Shown: piece after piece, positions 1-7,451 of the stretch
How positions within the stretch are numbered: the stretch's first letter is position 1
How the letters are laid out: each line of letters opens with the position of its first letter
Source: Kordiimonadaceae bacterium
GTDB lineage: Bacteria > Pseudomonadota > Alphaproteobacteria > Sphingomonadales > Emcibacteraceae
NCBI GenBank assembly: GCA_024236295.1
Contig: JACKKT010000014.1
Coordinates: 1 to 52,209, forward strand
Reading direction: 5' to 3'
Length of the DNA stretch: 52,209 nt
Notes under the pieces: generated by a model
Told to the model about the DNA's origin: nothing
Database searches by the model: none
The model's input: only the letters and a program-made list of their open reading frames with translations
Program-made: the position numbers and the translations under genes

Positions 1-278
1 TGAAAAATTTCGGGTGTTATATCGCGGCCGGTAAGGCCAGTACCGCCAGTTGAAATAATCACCTGAATATGATCATCCGCAATCCATTTTTTAAGCTGGG
101 CGCGAAGAGCGTCTTTATCATCCTTAATGATCGCGCGGTCGGCCAGAATATGGCCCGCTTCTGTTAGCTTATCGACCAGCACTTGTCCGGAAATATCATT
201 TTCCAGGCTGCGGCTGTCGGACAGGGTAAGGATGGCTATATTTAAGGGTAAAAATTCCCGCTCAGGATCGATTGGCAT
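1..278 (-). CDS. moaB: Molybdopterin adenylyltransferase-type protein MoaB (partial)
   Basis: The first 92 residues of a MoaB/MogA-fold protein of molybdenum cofactor synthesis are visible; the rest lies beyond the left window edge. The N-terminus reads MPIDPEREFLPLNIAILTLS, and the family's substrate-binding loop TGGTGLTGRD occupies residues 77-86. The start ATG (276-278) lies inside the 3' end of the upstream lytic transglycosylase gene, a 17-nt overlap that suggests translational coupling in a udg-slt-moaB minus-strand operon. Family knowledge: MoaB/MogA adenylylates molybdopterin before molybdate insertion. Function is well supported by the motif; the C-terminal half cannot be checked. 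Confidence 0.88.
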   Translation of the reverse strand, partial: MPIDPEREFLPLNIAILTLSDSRSLENDISGQVLVDKLTEAGHILADRAIIKDDKDALRAQLKKWIADDHIQVIISTGGTGLTGRDITPEIF

Positions 279-2094
279 AGTCTTCCGCTTTTTTATTATT
301 GTTATTTTCGGCTGATTTTATTTTATCTTGCGGCGCATAAATCGGCCACTTTCCTTCTGCAACATAATCAAGGGTCGGGGTTTTTTGACCCATTCTCATC
401 CGGTAAATCCACATGTTTGACAGGACCCGTTCAATATAAATCCTGGTTTCGCGGGCAGGTATGCTTTCAATGAAGAGAAGCGGATCATCCTGGAAATTGG
501 TTTGCTTGACCCATTTCTGCATATTGCCCGGTCCGGCGTTATAGGCGGTCAGTGATTTGAAGAGATTATTTTCCGCAAACTGTTCCAGCATAGTTTTCAT
601 ATATTTCTGTCCGAGATACATATTGTAGCGCGGATCGTCCAGCTTGATGCGGCGCAGGCTGCTGTTTTGGGACATATCACCAGCGGCCCCCATCATCAAC
701 TGCATCAGTCCACGGGCACCAACACCGCTTTTGGCCCAGCTGTTAAAGCCGCTTTCCTGACGGATCATGCCGAATAGAAGGGCTTTATCAAGGGTATATC
801 CCCCTTCCGGTGTAATATAGGGGATCGGATATAGCGTGCTATCCAGTGCTGTTATGCGTTTTTGTTCCTCAACCCGGCCGATCCGAAGCTGGGTTGCCGC
901 AAGGCCAAGGCGCGCGGCAAGTCCAAGGAGTGCCAGATGCTGGCTGTCCCGTGTCTGGCCCCAGGCGTTGGAAAGTTCCTGGTCAGCAAGGGTGTTTTCC
1001 CCGACCTGGGCAAGCGCGATGGCGCGGTGAACACTGGAAAGGTCGCGCAGTTCCCGATAATCCCTTTCGGTGAATTCCGGAGCCGTCCAGTCAAGATCAA
1101 CATCAACGCCAAGCTGGCGGGCGGCTAAAATACCATAAAAAGTCAGTTTGAAAGAGGCCGCTTTTTTAAGAAGCGGGCTTACCTTTTCCGGCTGACGGCA
1201 ATTGAGATAGGCCCGTGCGGCCCAAAAGGCACCGGCGGCAGCGGTCCAGTCACCGGCAACGGCCGAATTGGCGACATGTTCAAAATGTTCTGCCGCAACC
1301 GCACAGTCGCCGAGCCGCCAGGCGGCAAGACCGGCGATCCAGTCTGCCTGGGAAATATGTTCGCGGGAACGGCTGGCAAGCTGGGCAAGGGCAAAGGCCT
1401 TATCATCAAAATTGGTCAGGTAATATTCGTTGGCAATTCGCGAAAGATGATTGTCAATTTCCTGACTGGTCAGAAGGCCGCGTTCGGTGAACGCCCATAA
1501 TCTTTTTTCGGCGCGTGCGGCATTATGCTGTCGCAGGTAACGGTTGATAACACGGTTCAGCTCGGCCACATCAAGACGTTCCTGACGTTTTCTGAGCTGT
1601 GCTTCTGTTGGCTCGCTCGGTTCAGGTTTGGCCGCTTCGGCGGCGGCTATTTCGGCGCGGGAAGGCGGTGTCGGCTTTTCAGCCGGGAACGAATATGCGG
1701 TTCCGGTCATTGGTTGCAAAATACCGTTAGCATTGCCGCCATTTTTACGTTTGGCCAGATCATAGATGCGCTCGGCACCGGGAAGGTCACCAAAATTTTC
1801 CATCCATACTTTAAGTTCGTTAACATTGGACGTGTAGGCTGTTGCATGCATATAGCGCTGATACCAGACATGGCCCATCAGGATAGGATTGCTAATTTTC
1901 TTGATCGCACGGTCCGCCTGTTTCCAGCGGCCACGGTTTTGTTCGTAAAATATGGTGCGGTAGTTTTCCACGTCTTCGGCGCTTAAGGGCGAAAGATTAA
2001 GCCGGTCCGTATAACTATCCTGCGCGTTCGATGGAGTAACGCCCAGGCAAACAAAAATAATGAGAATTCTGAAATAAAAACTGATTTTAAACAT
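262..2094 (-). CDS. slt: Soluble lytic murein transglycosylase (Slt70-like)
   Basis: Periplasmic enzyme that cleaves the MurNAc-GlcNAc bond of peptidoglycan, forming 1,6-anhydro-muropeptides. The 610-residue product has a signal peptide (about residues 1-24, ending SNA), a long alpha-superhelical middle with tandem helical pairs, and a C-terminal SLT catalytic domain. The domain carries the RQESGF motif (catalytic Glu near residue 447), GLMQLM and AYNAGPGN. Length and order match Slt70. The start is 1 nt after the stop of the upstream udg gene and the end overlaps moaB. A hydrophilic, Asn/Lys-rich tail of about 20 residues follows the catalytic domain. The amidase and epimerase genes 3 kb away belong to the same muropeptide pathway. 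Confidence 0.93.
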   Translation of the reverse strand: MFKISFYFRILIIFVCLGVTPSNAQDSYTDRLNLSPLSAEDVENYRTIFYEQNRGRWKQADRAIKKISNPILMGHVWYQRYMHATAYTSNVNELKVWMENFGDLPGAERIYDLAKRKNGGNANGILQPMTGTAYSFPAEKPTPPSRAEIAAAEAAKPEPSEPTEAQLRKRQERLDVAELNRVINRYLRQHNAARAEKRLWAFTERGLLTSQEIDNHLSRIANEYYLTNFDDKAFALAQLASRSREHISQADWIAGLAAWRLGDCAVAAEHFEHVANSAVAGDWTAAAGAFWAARAYLNCRQPEKVSPLLKKAASFKLTFYGILAARQLGVDVDLDWTAPEFTERDYRELRDLSSVHRAIALAQVGENTLADQELSNAWGQTRDSQHLALLGLAARLGLAATQLRIGRVEEQKRITALDSTLYPIPYITPEGGYTLDKALLFGMIRQESGFNSWAKSGVGARGLMQLMMGAAGDMSQNSSLRRIKLDDPRYNMYLGQKYMKTMLEQFAENNLFKSLTAYNAGPGNMQKWVKQTNFQDDPLLFIESIPARETRIYIERVLSNMWIYRMRMGQKTPTLDYVAEGKWPIYAPQDKIKSAENNNNKKAEDYANRS

Positions 2095-2095
2095 A

Positions 2096-2914
2096 CTACT
2101 TACTCTCTTTACTCCCTAACCGTTCCTTGATCTGAAGCAGGTCATGCCATGCCTGCTTTTTAAATTGCGGCTGGCGCAATAAATAAGCCGGGTGGAAAAT
2201 AGGCATCATTGGCACTTTAATATTGTTGAGTGTGTAATCAACCCATTTTCCGCGCAGTTTTGTTATCCCCGTCTGGACATTAAGCAGGGCACTGGCAGAA
2301 GTGCCGCCAACCAGGATTATCATTTTAGGGTTGAAAAGTTCAATATGACGGCGGACGAAGGGAAGGCACATGGCACATTCCCCGTCGGTTGGCTTGCGGT
2401 TGCCCGGTGGCCGCCAGGGCAGCATATTGGTAATATAAAAATCATTCTCCCGGGTCATGTTGATGGCGGCAAACATCCGGTCAAGCAGTTGACCGGCCTG
2501 CCCGACAAAGGGTTTTCCGATCCGGTCTTCATCGGCTCCGGGTGCTTCGCCGATCAGCATGATATCACTTTGGCTGTTACCATCGCAAAATACTGTATTT
2601 GACGCTGTATTTTTAAGACTGCAGCCGTCAAATTCGAGAATCGCCTGTCTCAGCTCTTCAAGAGACATGGCTGCCGCGGCAAGTTTTTCAGCCTTTTCTA
2701 TTATTTCCCGATTTGTTGACAACGGTACATTTGCCACTGTCTTTGCAGCGGTACTGGAATTTCTTTTAACGTGTTGATTTTGAATATCTTTTTCAGAATG
2801 TTCAAACCAGTTTACCGGGGTATCAGATATAGTTTCATCCACGCCGCAATCCACATACCATTTAAGCATGGTGACAGCATTAAAATCGGTCGATGGGTAT
2901 TGTTCTATTTCCAT
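2096..2914 (-). CDS. Family 4-like uracil-DNA glycosylase
   Basis: Removes uracil from DNA. Motif A is GEAPGADED (residues 122-130), followed by GKPFVGQAGQLLD; motif B is HPAYLL (241-246). I chose the ATG at 2912-2914, giving 272 residues; an upstream in-frame extension to 3040 would add an Ile/Tyr-rich segment not expected in this family. Of the four cysteines that bind the 4Fe-4S cluster in classical family 4 enzymes, only C98 and C183 remain. The first of the CxxC pair is Phe, and the one before RPPGNR is Trp (LPWRPPGNR). The cluster is therefore probably absent, a pattern I associate with alphaproteobacterial members. The first ~90 residues are a low-conservation extension. Confidence 0.85.
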   Translation of the reverse strand: MEIEQYPSTDFNAVTMLKWYVDCGVDETISDTPVNWFEHSEKDIQNQHVKRNSSTAAKTVANVPLSTNREIIEKAEKLAAAAMSLEELRQAILEFDGCSLKNTASNTVFCDGNSQSDIMLIGEAPGADEDRIGKPFVGQAGQLLDRMFAAINMTRENDFYITNMLPWRPPGNRKPTDGECAMCLPFVRRHIELFNPKMIILVGGTSASALLNVQTGITKLRGKWVDYTLNNIKVPMMPIFHPAYLLRQPQFKKQAWHDLLQIKERLGSKESK

Positions 2915-3030
2915 GTCATAATTATATATCAGAGATATTAAAAAATTAATTAGATAATTAATTCTTTTGTATTTTTTTATGTTGTCAGTAATATGCTGAT
3001 AACAAGGCAAAATTAGGATAATATGACTTA

Positions 3031-3966
3031 ATGTCAGCACACTCGTCTAAAAAAGTTATATTCGCGGCACTGTTCGGGAATTTCCTTATCTTTCTTAGTA
3101 AACTAGCAGCGGCTCTTTATACCAGTTCATCAGCAATGTTTTCAGAAGCAGTCCACAGTATTGTTGATTGTGGAAATCAGGTATTGCTTCTTTATGGTAT
3201 AAAAAAATCGTCCAGAAAAGCGGATCAGTACCACCCATTCGGCTATGGTAAAGAACTTTATTTCTGGTCATTCTGTGTCGCGATGATGATTTTTGCCGTT
3301 GGTGCCGGTATCTCCCTTTATGAAGGGATTCATAAAATTCTTGAACCGCGGGAAATCAGCAATATCAGGATTAATTATATTGTTCTTGGTGTTGCGCTTC
3401 TGTTTGAAGCATATCCATGGAAACTGGCCTATGATGAATTTAACCAGCGTCGCGGCAAGCTTAAATTTTTTGAAGCGGTCCAGAAAAGTAAGGACCCCAG
3501 TCTTTTTGCTATTTTGTTCGAAGATACTGCAGCCATGCTTGGTCTTTTTGCGGCGCTTATAGGTCTTTTCCTGGGGGATTTTTTCAATATTCCGGAAGCG
3601 GATGGTTTTGCTTCTGTAGTCATTGGGATTATTCTTGCAACGACCGCCTGTGTACTGGCTTATGAATGTAAAGGTCTTTTGATTGGAGAGGCGGCCAGCT
3701 CGGATATAGTGAATAGTATCAGAAATCTGTTTCAGGGCAACCCGGCGATTATCAATGTTAATGAAATCCTGACCATGCATATGGGGCCTAATGATGTACT
3801 GCTTAACCTCAGCCTTGATTTCAGGGACGACATAACGGCGGGGGAGGTTGAACGAACAATTTCCGAATATGAGATCAAAATCAAAAAACTCCATCCCCGC
3901 ATCCGCAGAATTTTTATCGAAGTCCAAAGCCGCCAGGGCCATATCGCCAACCAGAATCTTGGGTAA
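3031..3966 (+). CDS. Cation diffusion facilitator family transporter (SLC30A9-like)
   Basis: Inner-membrane metal/proton antiporter, 311 residues, with about six membrane segments followed by a cytoplasmic domain (from about residue 215). Metal-site residues are visible: H42 and D46 in SEAVHSIVD, and a second pair in the FEDTAAMLG helix (E164/D165). The signature HPFGYGKE (68-75) is typical of the ZnT9/SLC30A9-like branch rather than the FieF/ZitB branch. The gene is divergent from udg with about 115 nt between starts. The next gene is an ArsR-type metal sensor, so a role in zinc or other divalent metal efflux is likely; the metal cannot be told from sequence. Confidence 0.9.
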   Translation: MSAHSSKKVIFAALFGNFLIFLSKLAAALYTSSSAMFSEAVHSIVDCGNQVLLLYGIKKSSRKADQYHPFGYGKELYFWSFCVAMMIFAVGAGISLYEGIHKILEPREISNIRINYIVLGVALLFEAYPWKLAYDEFNQRRGKLKFFEAVQKSKDPSLFAILFEDTAAMLGLFAALIGLFLGDFFNIPEADGFASVVIGIILATTACVLAYECKGLLIGEAASSDIVNSIRNLFQGNPAIINVNEILTMHMGPNDVLLNLSLDFRDDITAGEVERTISEYEIKIKKLHPRIRRIFIEVQSRQGHIANQNLG

Positions 3967-4029
3967 GTGATGAAATAATCCCATAAATTAAAATAGTGAG
4001 ATATGATATTTGTATTGCGTAAAATTATT

Positions 4030-4049
4030 ATTTGCATTATTGTGCAAAT
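4030..4049. promoter_or_regulatory. Perfect inverted repeat, candidate ArsR operator
   Basis: ATTTGCA (4030-4036), a 6-nt spacer, then TGCAAAT (4043-4049). It lies 16 nt before the first possible ATG of the ArsR-type regulator and inside its likely promoter. AT-rich dyads of this kind are the usual binding sites of ArsR/SmtB repressors, so autoregulation is the natural reading. That is inference. Confidence 0.5.
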
Positions 4050-4065
4050 ATACATATGAGGTGGT

Positions 4066-4350
4066 ATGATGAAAACGGAACAGGTGTTCAAGGCCCTGGC
4101 CGATCCGAACCGGATGAAAATCCTGAATAATTTATGCAGCCGGGACTGCGCCTGCAATGTGGGTGAGGTGGCCGGGTGCTGTACGGTTGATCTTTCGGTG
4201 GTCAGCCGTCATTTGGCAATCCTGAAAAATGCCGGAATTGTATCGGCGGATAAGCGTGGTAAGGAAGTATTTTACCACGTGAACAGGAAGGAAGTCGCCG
4301 CGCTTCTAAGACAAACTGCGGCAAATATCGAAAAATCATGTTGTTCATGA
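4066..4350 (+). CDS. ArsR/SmtB-family metal-responsive repressor
   Basis: A 94-residue winged-helix protein. The DNA-recognition part reads VDLSVVSRHLAILKNAGI. It is unusually cysteine-rich just before the recognition helix (NLCSRDCACNVGEVAGCC) and ends in SCCS, so it probably senses thiophilic metal or metalloid through these cysteines. Two adjacent ATGs (4066 and 4069) are possible; GAGG at 4058-4061 is spaced 7 nt from the second, making 4069 slightly more likely. A perfect inverted repeat lies upstream, and a 33-residue cysteine-rich peptide is encoded 12 nt downstream, so the two are almost certainly co-transcribed. The ligand is not predictable. Confidence 0.9.
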   Translation: MMKTEQVFKALADPNRMKILNNLCSRDCACNVGEVAGCCTVDLSVVSRHLAILKNAGIVSADKRGKEVFYHVNRKEVAALLRQTAANIEKSCCS

Positions 4351-4362
4351 AAGGAGAAAAAA

Positions 4363-4464
4363 ATGACAACCGAAGAAAAGGACGTAAATGAACAAAAAAA
4401 CTGTGACTGCGAGGGTGGTTGCGACTGTTCAAAATGCGACTGTCAATGTTGCGATGAGCAATAA
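4363..4464 (+). CDS. Small cysteine-rich (metallothionein-like) peptide
   Basis: A 33-residue peptide, too short for most gene finders. It has a 13-residue acidic/polar N-terminus, then a tail with 8 Cys in 17 positions in CxC, CxxC and CC arrangements (NCDCEGGCDCSKCDCQCC). A strong Shine-Dalgarno (AAAGGAG, 4350-4356) is well spaced from the ATG. It starts 12 nt after the ArsR-type gene and is followed by two hairpins and a terminator, so it is the last gene of that transcript. The pattern indicates metal binding (sequestration or delivery to the repressor). I do not recognise a named family; function is inferred from composition and position. Confidence 0.72.
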   Translation: MTTEEKDVNEQKNCDCEGGCDCSKCDCQCCDEQ

Positions 4465-4467
4465 AAA

Positions 4468-4499
4468 GGCGCTTATCATCGGGCATGATGATAAACGCC
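4468..4499 (+). terminator. Hairpin after the cysteine-rich peptide gene
   Basis: GGCGCTTATCATC (4468-4480), a 6-nt loop and GATGATAAACGCC (4487-4499) form a 13-bp stem with one mismatch, starting 3 nt after the stop codon. No T-run follows directly, so it may protect the mRNA 3' end or act together with the terminator at 4544. Confidence 0.45.
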
Positions 4500-4543
4500 G
4501 AAACCGTTTATAAAAACGGCTTATAGGAAACTATAGTATAATG

Positions 4544-4583
4544 GCTGTCGGGTTAAATTTCAATCCGGCAGCTTTTTATTTTT
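4544..4583 (+). terminator. Rho-independent terminator of the arsR-peptide transcript
   Basis: GCTGTCGG (4544-4551) pairs with CCGGCAGC (4565-4572) with one G-T pair, followed by TTTTTATTTTT (4573-4583). The orientation fits the plus-strand unit; it separates that unit from the convergent amidase gene. Confidence 0.8.
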
Positions 4584-4589
4584 AAGGGA

Positions 4590-5231
4590 TTAATTGTCCT
4601 GTGGCGGGGTTTCTTTTTTTAAATTAATGGCAGCAAGAAAACGGGGCCAGGGAAAATAGGGGCCTGGGTCAAGTTTACGGTGAATTTCAATATTCGGGTT
4701 ATCTTCTGCCGGCATCATCCGCGTATCAAGGTCCTCATGGCCCTGCACATATTTCAGGGACGGATATTTGCTTTGCAGTTCTTTAACAAGCTTTATCAAT
4801 GCATCAATCTGTGCCCTCGGGTAGGGTTCCTGCATCGCCTGATGGTCGGATTTATACCAGTCGGGATAGCGCCCCTTATTAACCAGCTCAATGCTTAAGG
4901 AACGTGAATTCCAGCCCGATGTATGATTGGCAATGCGGTTATCGGGGACATACTGTTCAATGCTGCCGTCGCGGTCGATATAATAATGACCGGAGGCCCC
5001 GGTGCCGCTTTCATATAGGATACGTTCACCATATTCGCGTGCTTCCGCCATATCGGTAAGTTCGGTCGCGTGAATTACGACCATATTCAGCTCGTCCGTG
5101 GTTCGCGCGTTCAGTTTCAGCCAGTAGGGTAGTTTATTATCGGCAATATCAAGCGGTTCATGATAGCCAAACCAGCCGCAGCCGGAGAGGGTCAAGGTGG
5201 CAAAAAAGGCTATGATGATGCGCGATTTCAT
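4590..5231 (-). CDS. N-acetylmuramoyl-L-alanine amidase, AmiD-like lipoprotein
   Basis: Zinc amidase that removes the peptide from (anhydro)MurNAc. The 213-residue protein starts with a lipoprotein signal with lipobox LSGC (C18), so it should be membrane-anchored in the periplasm, as AmiD is, unlike cytoplasmic AmpD. Amidase_2 residues are visible: H54 (VVIHATE), H165 (QGHEDL) and D188 (KLDPGP) as zinc ligands, and E115 (SIELVN) as the catalytic Glu. It starts 5 nt after the dipeptide epimerase gene, so the two form one operon: release of L-Ala-D-Glu-containing peptides and then epimerisation for catabolism. Confidence is high for the family, moderate for AmiD orthology. Confidence 0.9.
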   Translation of the reverse strand: MKSRIIIAFFATLTLSGCGWFGYHEPLDIADNKLPYWLKLNARTTDELNMVVIHATELTDMAEAREYGERILYESGTGASGHYYIDRDGSIEQYVPDNRIANHTSGWNSRSLSIELVNKGRYPDWYKSDHQAMQEPYPRAQIDALIKLVKELQSKYPSLKYVQGHEDLDTRMMPAEDNPNIEIHRKLDPGPYFPWPRFLAAINLKKETPPQDN

Positions 5232-5236
5232 TTATC

Positions 5237-6205
5237 CTATCCCCATAGTTTTGGTGTTGGCAGGCTGGCAATGCCGCCTTCGGCATAATCAAGTCCGTTT
5301 TCAATATCCTGCTTAAGGAATAATGGTCCGTCAATATCAACAAACTGGCAGAACTGACCGACTACGGAGCTTGGCGCCATGCCGAGCGATGAGCCGGTCA
5401 TATTGCCAACCATAAGGCTTTTACCATCACGCCTGGCCAGTTTTATGATTTTCAGGGCATCCGTTAGCCCACCGCATTTATCAAGCTTTATGTTGATCAC
5501 ATCATAGCGTTTTGCATTTTCCTTATATTCACTGCTGTCAAGGCAGCTTTCATCAGCGCCTAAGGGGACATCCGATTTAAAGCCCTCAAGCATTTCATCG
5601 CCGCCACGGGCCAGTGGTTGTTCTATCATGGCAAGTCCCAGTCTTTTGCAATGGGGGATATACTCTTTCAGCTCTTCAAAGCTCCAGCCCTGATTGACAT
5701 CGGTGATCAGGGTGGCATCAGGACGGGCAGCTCGAATTGCTTCCAGCCGCTCAATAGGATTTTCAGCAGACAGCTTTATTTTCAGATTAGGATATTTTGA
5801 ATATTCGCGGGCCTTGGCTGCCATTAGTTCCGGAGTATCAATGCCGACAGTCGCAACCGTGACCAGCCGATGGGGGTTAATGTCCAAAAGGTGCCAGATG
5901 CTTTTTCCACTTTCCTTGGCGCGTAAGTCCCAGAATGCGCAGTCAAGCGCGTTGCGGGCACCACCACGGGGCAGCAGATCATTTACTTCCTCATGGGTGA
6001 GACGGCTATGGATCACATCTTCAATCTGGGCGGCCATGCTTTCCGGGGTTTCATTTTCATAATAAATGCCGTTGGCTTCCCCGCGGCCGATATGCCCATC
6101 TTTTTCTATGGTAACCTGCACGGCGTTTGAGTCATTAAACGTATATCCGGTAATGACAAAAGGTGATTTTAGAGGGTATGATTTTTTCTCAATTTTAAAA
6201 TGCAT
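5237..6205 (-). CDS. L-Ala-D/L-Glu (dipeptide) epimerase or N-acetyl-D-Glu racemase DgcA-like, enolase superfamily
   Basis: A 322-residue enolase-superfamily enzyme of the MLE subgroup. Catalytic and metal residues: K142/K144 (LKIKLS), D169 (ITDVNQ), E195 (IEQP), D218 (GADES) and K240 (NIKLDKCGG). The NIKLDKxGG pattern is typical of L-Ala-D/L-Glu epimerases, which convert the murein dipeptide to L-Ala-L-Glu in the cytoplasm. Related alphaproteobacterial proteins are now annotated as the N-acetyl-D-Glu racemase DgcA; no DgcN partner is seen here. The adjacent amidase and the lytic transglycosylase 3 kb away favour muropeptide use. It is divergent from the DUF819 gene. Confidence 0.85.
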   Translation of the reverse strand: MHFKIEKKSYPLKSPFVITGYTFNDSNAVQVTIEKDGHIGRGEANGIYYENETPESMAAQIEDVIHSRLTHEEVNDLLPRGGARNALDCAFWDLRAKESGKSIWHLLDINPHRLVTVATVGIDTPELMAAKAREYSKYPNLKIKLSAENPIERLEAIRAARPDATLITDVNQGWSFEELKEYIPHCKRLGLAMIEQPLARGGDEMLEGFKSDVPLGADESCLDSSEYKENAKRYDVINIKLDKCGGLTDALKIIKLARRDGKSLMVGNMTGSSLGMAPSSVVGQFCQFVDIDGPLFLKQDIENGLDYAEGGIASLPTPKLWG

Positions 6206-6311
6206 GCTGAGCTCTCAATAAATAAAATGTTGGCAACAGCTAATCATATCAGATAGGGTCAAGACAAGATTTTTTTGGGGGACGCGTATTTTTTAGGGAG
6301 GATATAAAAAT

Positions 6312-7448
6312 ATGTCACTTATTCCGGCGGATAATGATTTTGCAATGTGGGCTGTGGTGCTGCTTATGGTTGGCCTGGTATTAAGACTGGAAAAAACAGA
6401 ACTGGGTCAGAAAATTTCTGCGACTATTATGATCCTTGTTGCTGGTGCACTACTGGCCAATTTTAAAATTATTTCCCCATCGAATAATGTTTTTAGTGCC
6501 ATCAACAGTACTGGGGTGCCGGTGGCAATTGTGCTTCTGCTGTTTAATGCCAACCTGAAAAAAATATTCATGGAAAGCGGATGGACCCTGGTTGCCTTTT
6601 CATTTGGAGCATTCGGCACATTTCTCGGCGTGCTATTGGGAATAACTGTGCTTCCCCTTGGTGAGAAAACCCCCGAACTGGCTGGGATATTCAGCGCGAC
6701 ATATATTGGTGGGTCGGTTAATTTTGTCGGGGTATCCAATGCGATCGGTTTTGATGACAGCAACCTGCTTGCTGCCAGTGTTGCGGCTGATAATGTGGTC
6801 GGTACTCTGTTTATGGTGTTGCTGCTTGCCATTCCATCCATGAAATTTATGGCAAAATCCTTTGGCTATGATGCCGGGGGGACAAAATATCTTGATGATC
6901 AGTCGGAACTGGAAGAGGAGGCGGAAAAGCCCTTTTCAATTGAGCGGGCTATTCTTTCACTGGGGATTTCATTTCTAATCGTTTGGGTCAGCGGGGCAAT
7001 TTCTGATTTGATCGGTTTTCCGGCAGCACAGCTGCTTATCCTGACGGCGATTACAGTAGCAATGGCAACAGCCTTTCACGAAAAAGTCAGCGGCCTTGTT
7101 GAGGCCTTCCCGATCGGTATAGCCGTCATGTATATGTTCCTGTTTATGATTGGTTCCGGGGTTGATATTCTTACCATGATTGAAAGCGGTATGCTATTGG
7201 CGCTTTTTGCTTTTATTATTCTGGCAACCCATCTGGTGACAATCCTGACCTTATCAAAAATTTTTAAAATCGGGCTACCGGAGGTTCTTGTCGGCTCTAA
7301 TGCCTGTATTTTGGGGCCGCCAACGGCGGCGGCGATGGCGGGGGCCATGGGCTGGCGGACACTCGTGACGCCGGCAGTGCTTACCGGCACATTCGGATAC
7401 GCAACAGCCAATTTTGTCGGCGTAACGCTTTACGGGATGCTTGGTTAA
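6312..7448 (+). CDS. DUF819 family membrane protein (YjcL-like)
   Basis: A 378-residue integral membrane protein with roughly ten to eleven hydrophobic segments and a charged cytoplasmic loop around residues 192-215 (QSELEEEAEKPFS). Internal repeats of the type GIFSATYIGGSVNFVGV and VGSNACILGPPTAAAMAGAM resemble the two-fold pseudo-symmetry of secondary transporters, as expected for DUF819. A good Shine-Dalgarno (GGGAGGA, 6296-6302) precedes ATG 6312. Function is unknown. It is divergent from the dipeptide epimerase gene, and the pairing suggests uptake of murein peptides or a breakdown product; this is inference only. Confidence 0.85.
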   Translation: MSLIPADNDFAMWAVVLLMVGLVLRLEKTELGQKISATIMILVAGALLANFKIISPSNNVFSAINSTGVPVAIVLLLFNANLKKIFMESGWTLVAFSFGAFGTFLGVLLGITVLPLGEKTPELAGIFSATYIGGSVNFVGVSNAIGFDDSNLLAASVAADNVVGTLFMVLLLAIPSMKFMAKSFGYDAGGTKYLDDQSELEEEAEKPFSIERAILSLGISFLIVWVSGAISDLIGFPAAQLLILTAITVAMATAFHEKVSGLVEAFPIGIAVMYMFLFMIGSGVDILTMIESGMLLALFAFIILATHLVTILTLSKIFKIGLPEVLVGSNACILGPPTAAAMAGAMGWRTLVTPAVLTGTFGYATANFVGVTLYGMLG

Positions 7449-7451
7449 GTT

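Noticed and set aside
846..1500. Several plus-strand frames of 60-150 codons within the slt gene
   Set aside because: They are antisense shadows of a well-supported gene, with no motifs and basic/Arg-rich low-quality sequence.
3268..3984. Long minus-strand frame opposite the CDF transporter
   Set aside because: Antisense to a protein with clear transporter motifs; its own sequence has no recognisable features.
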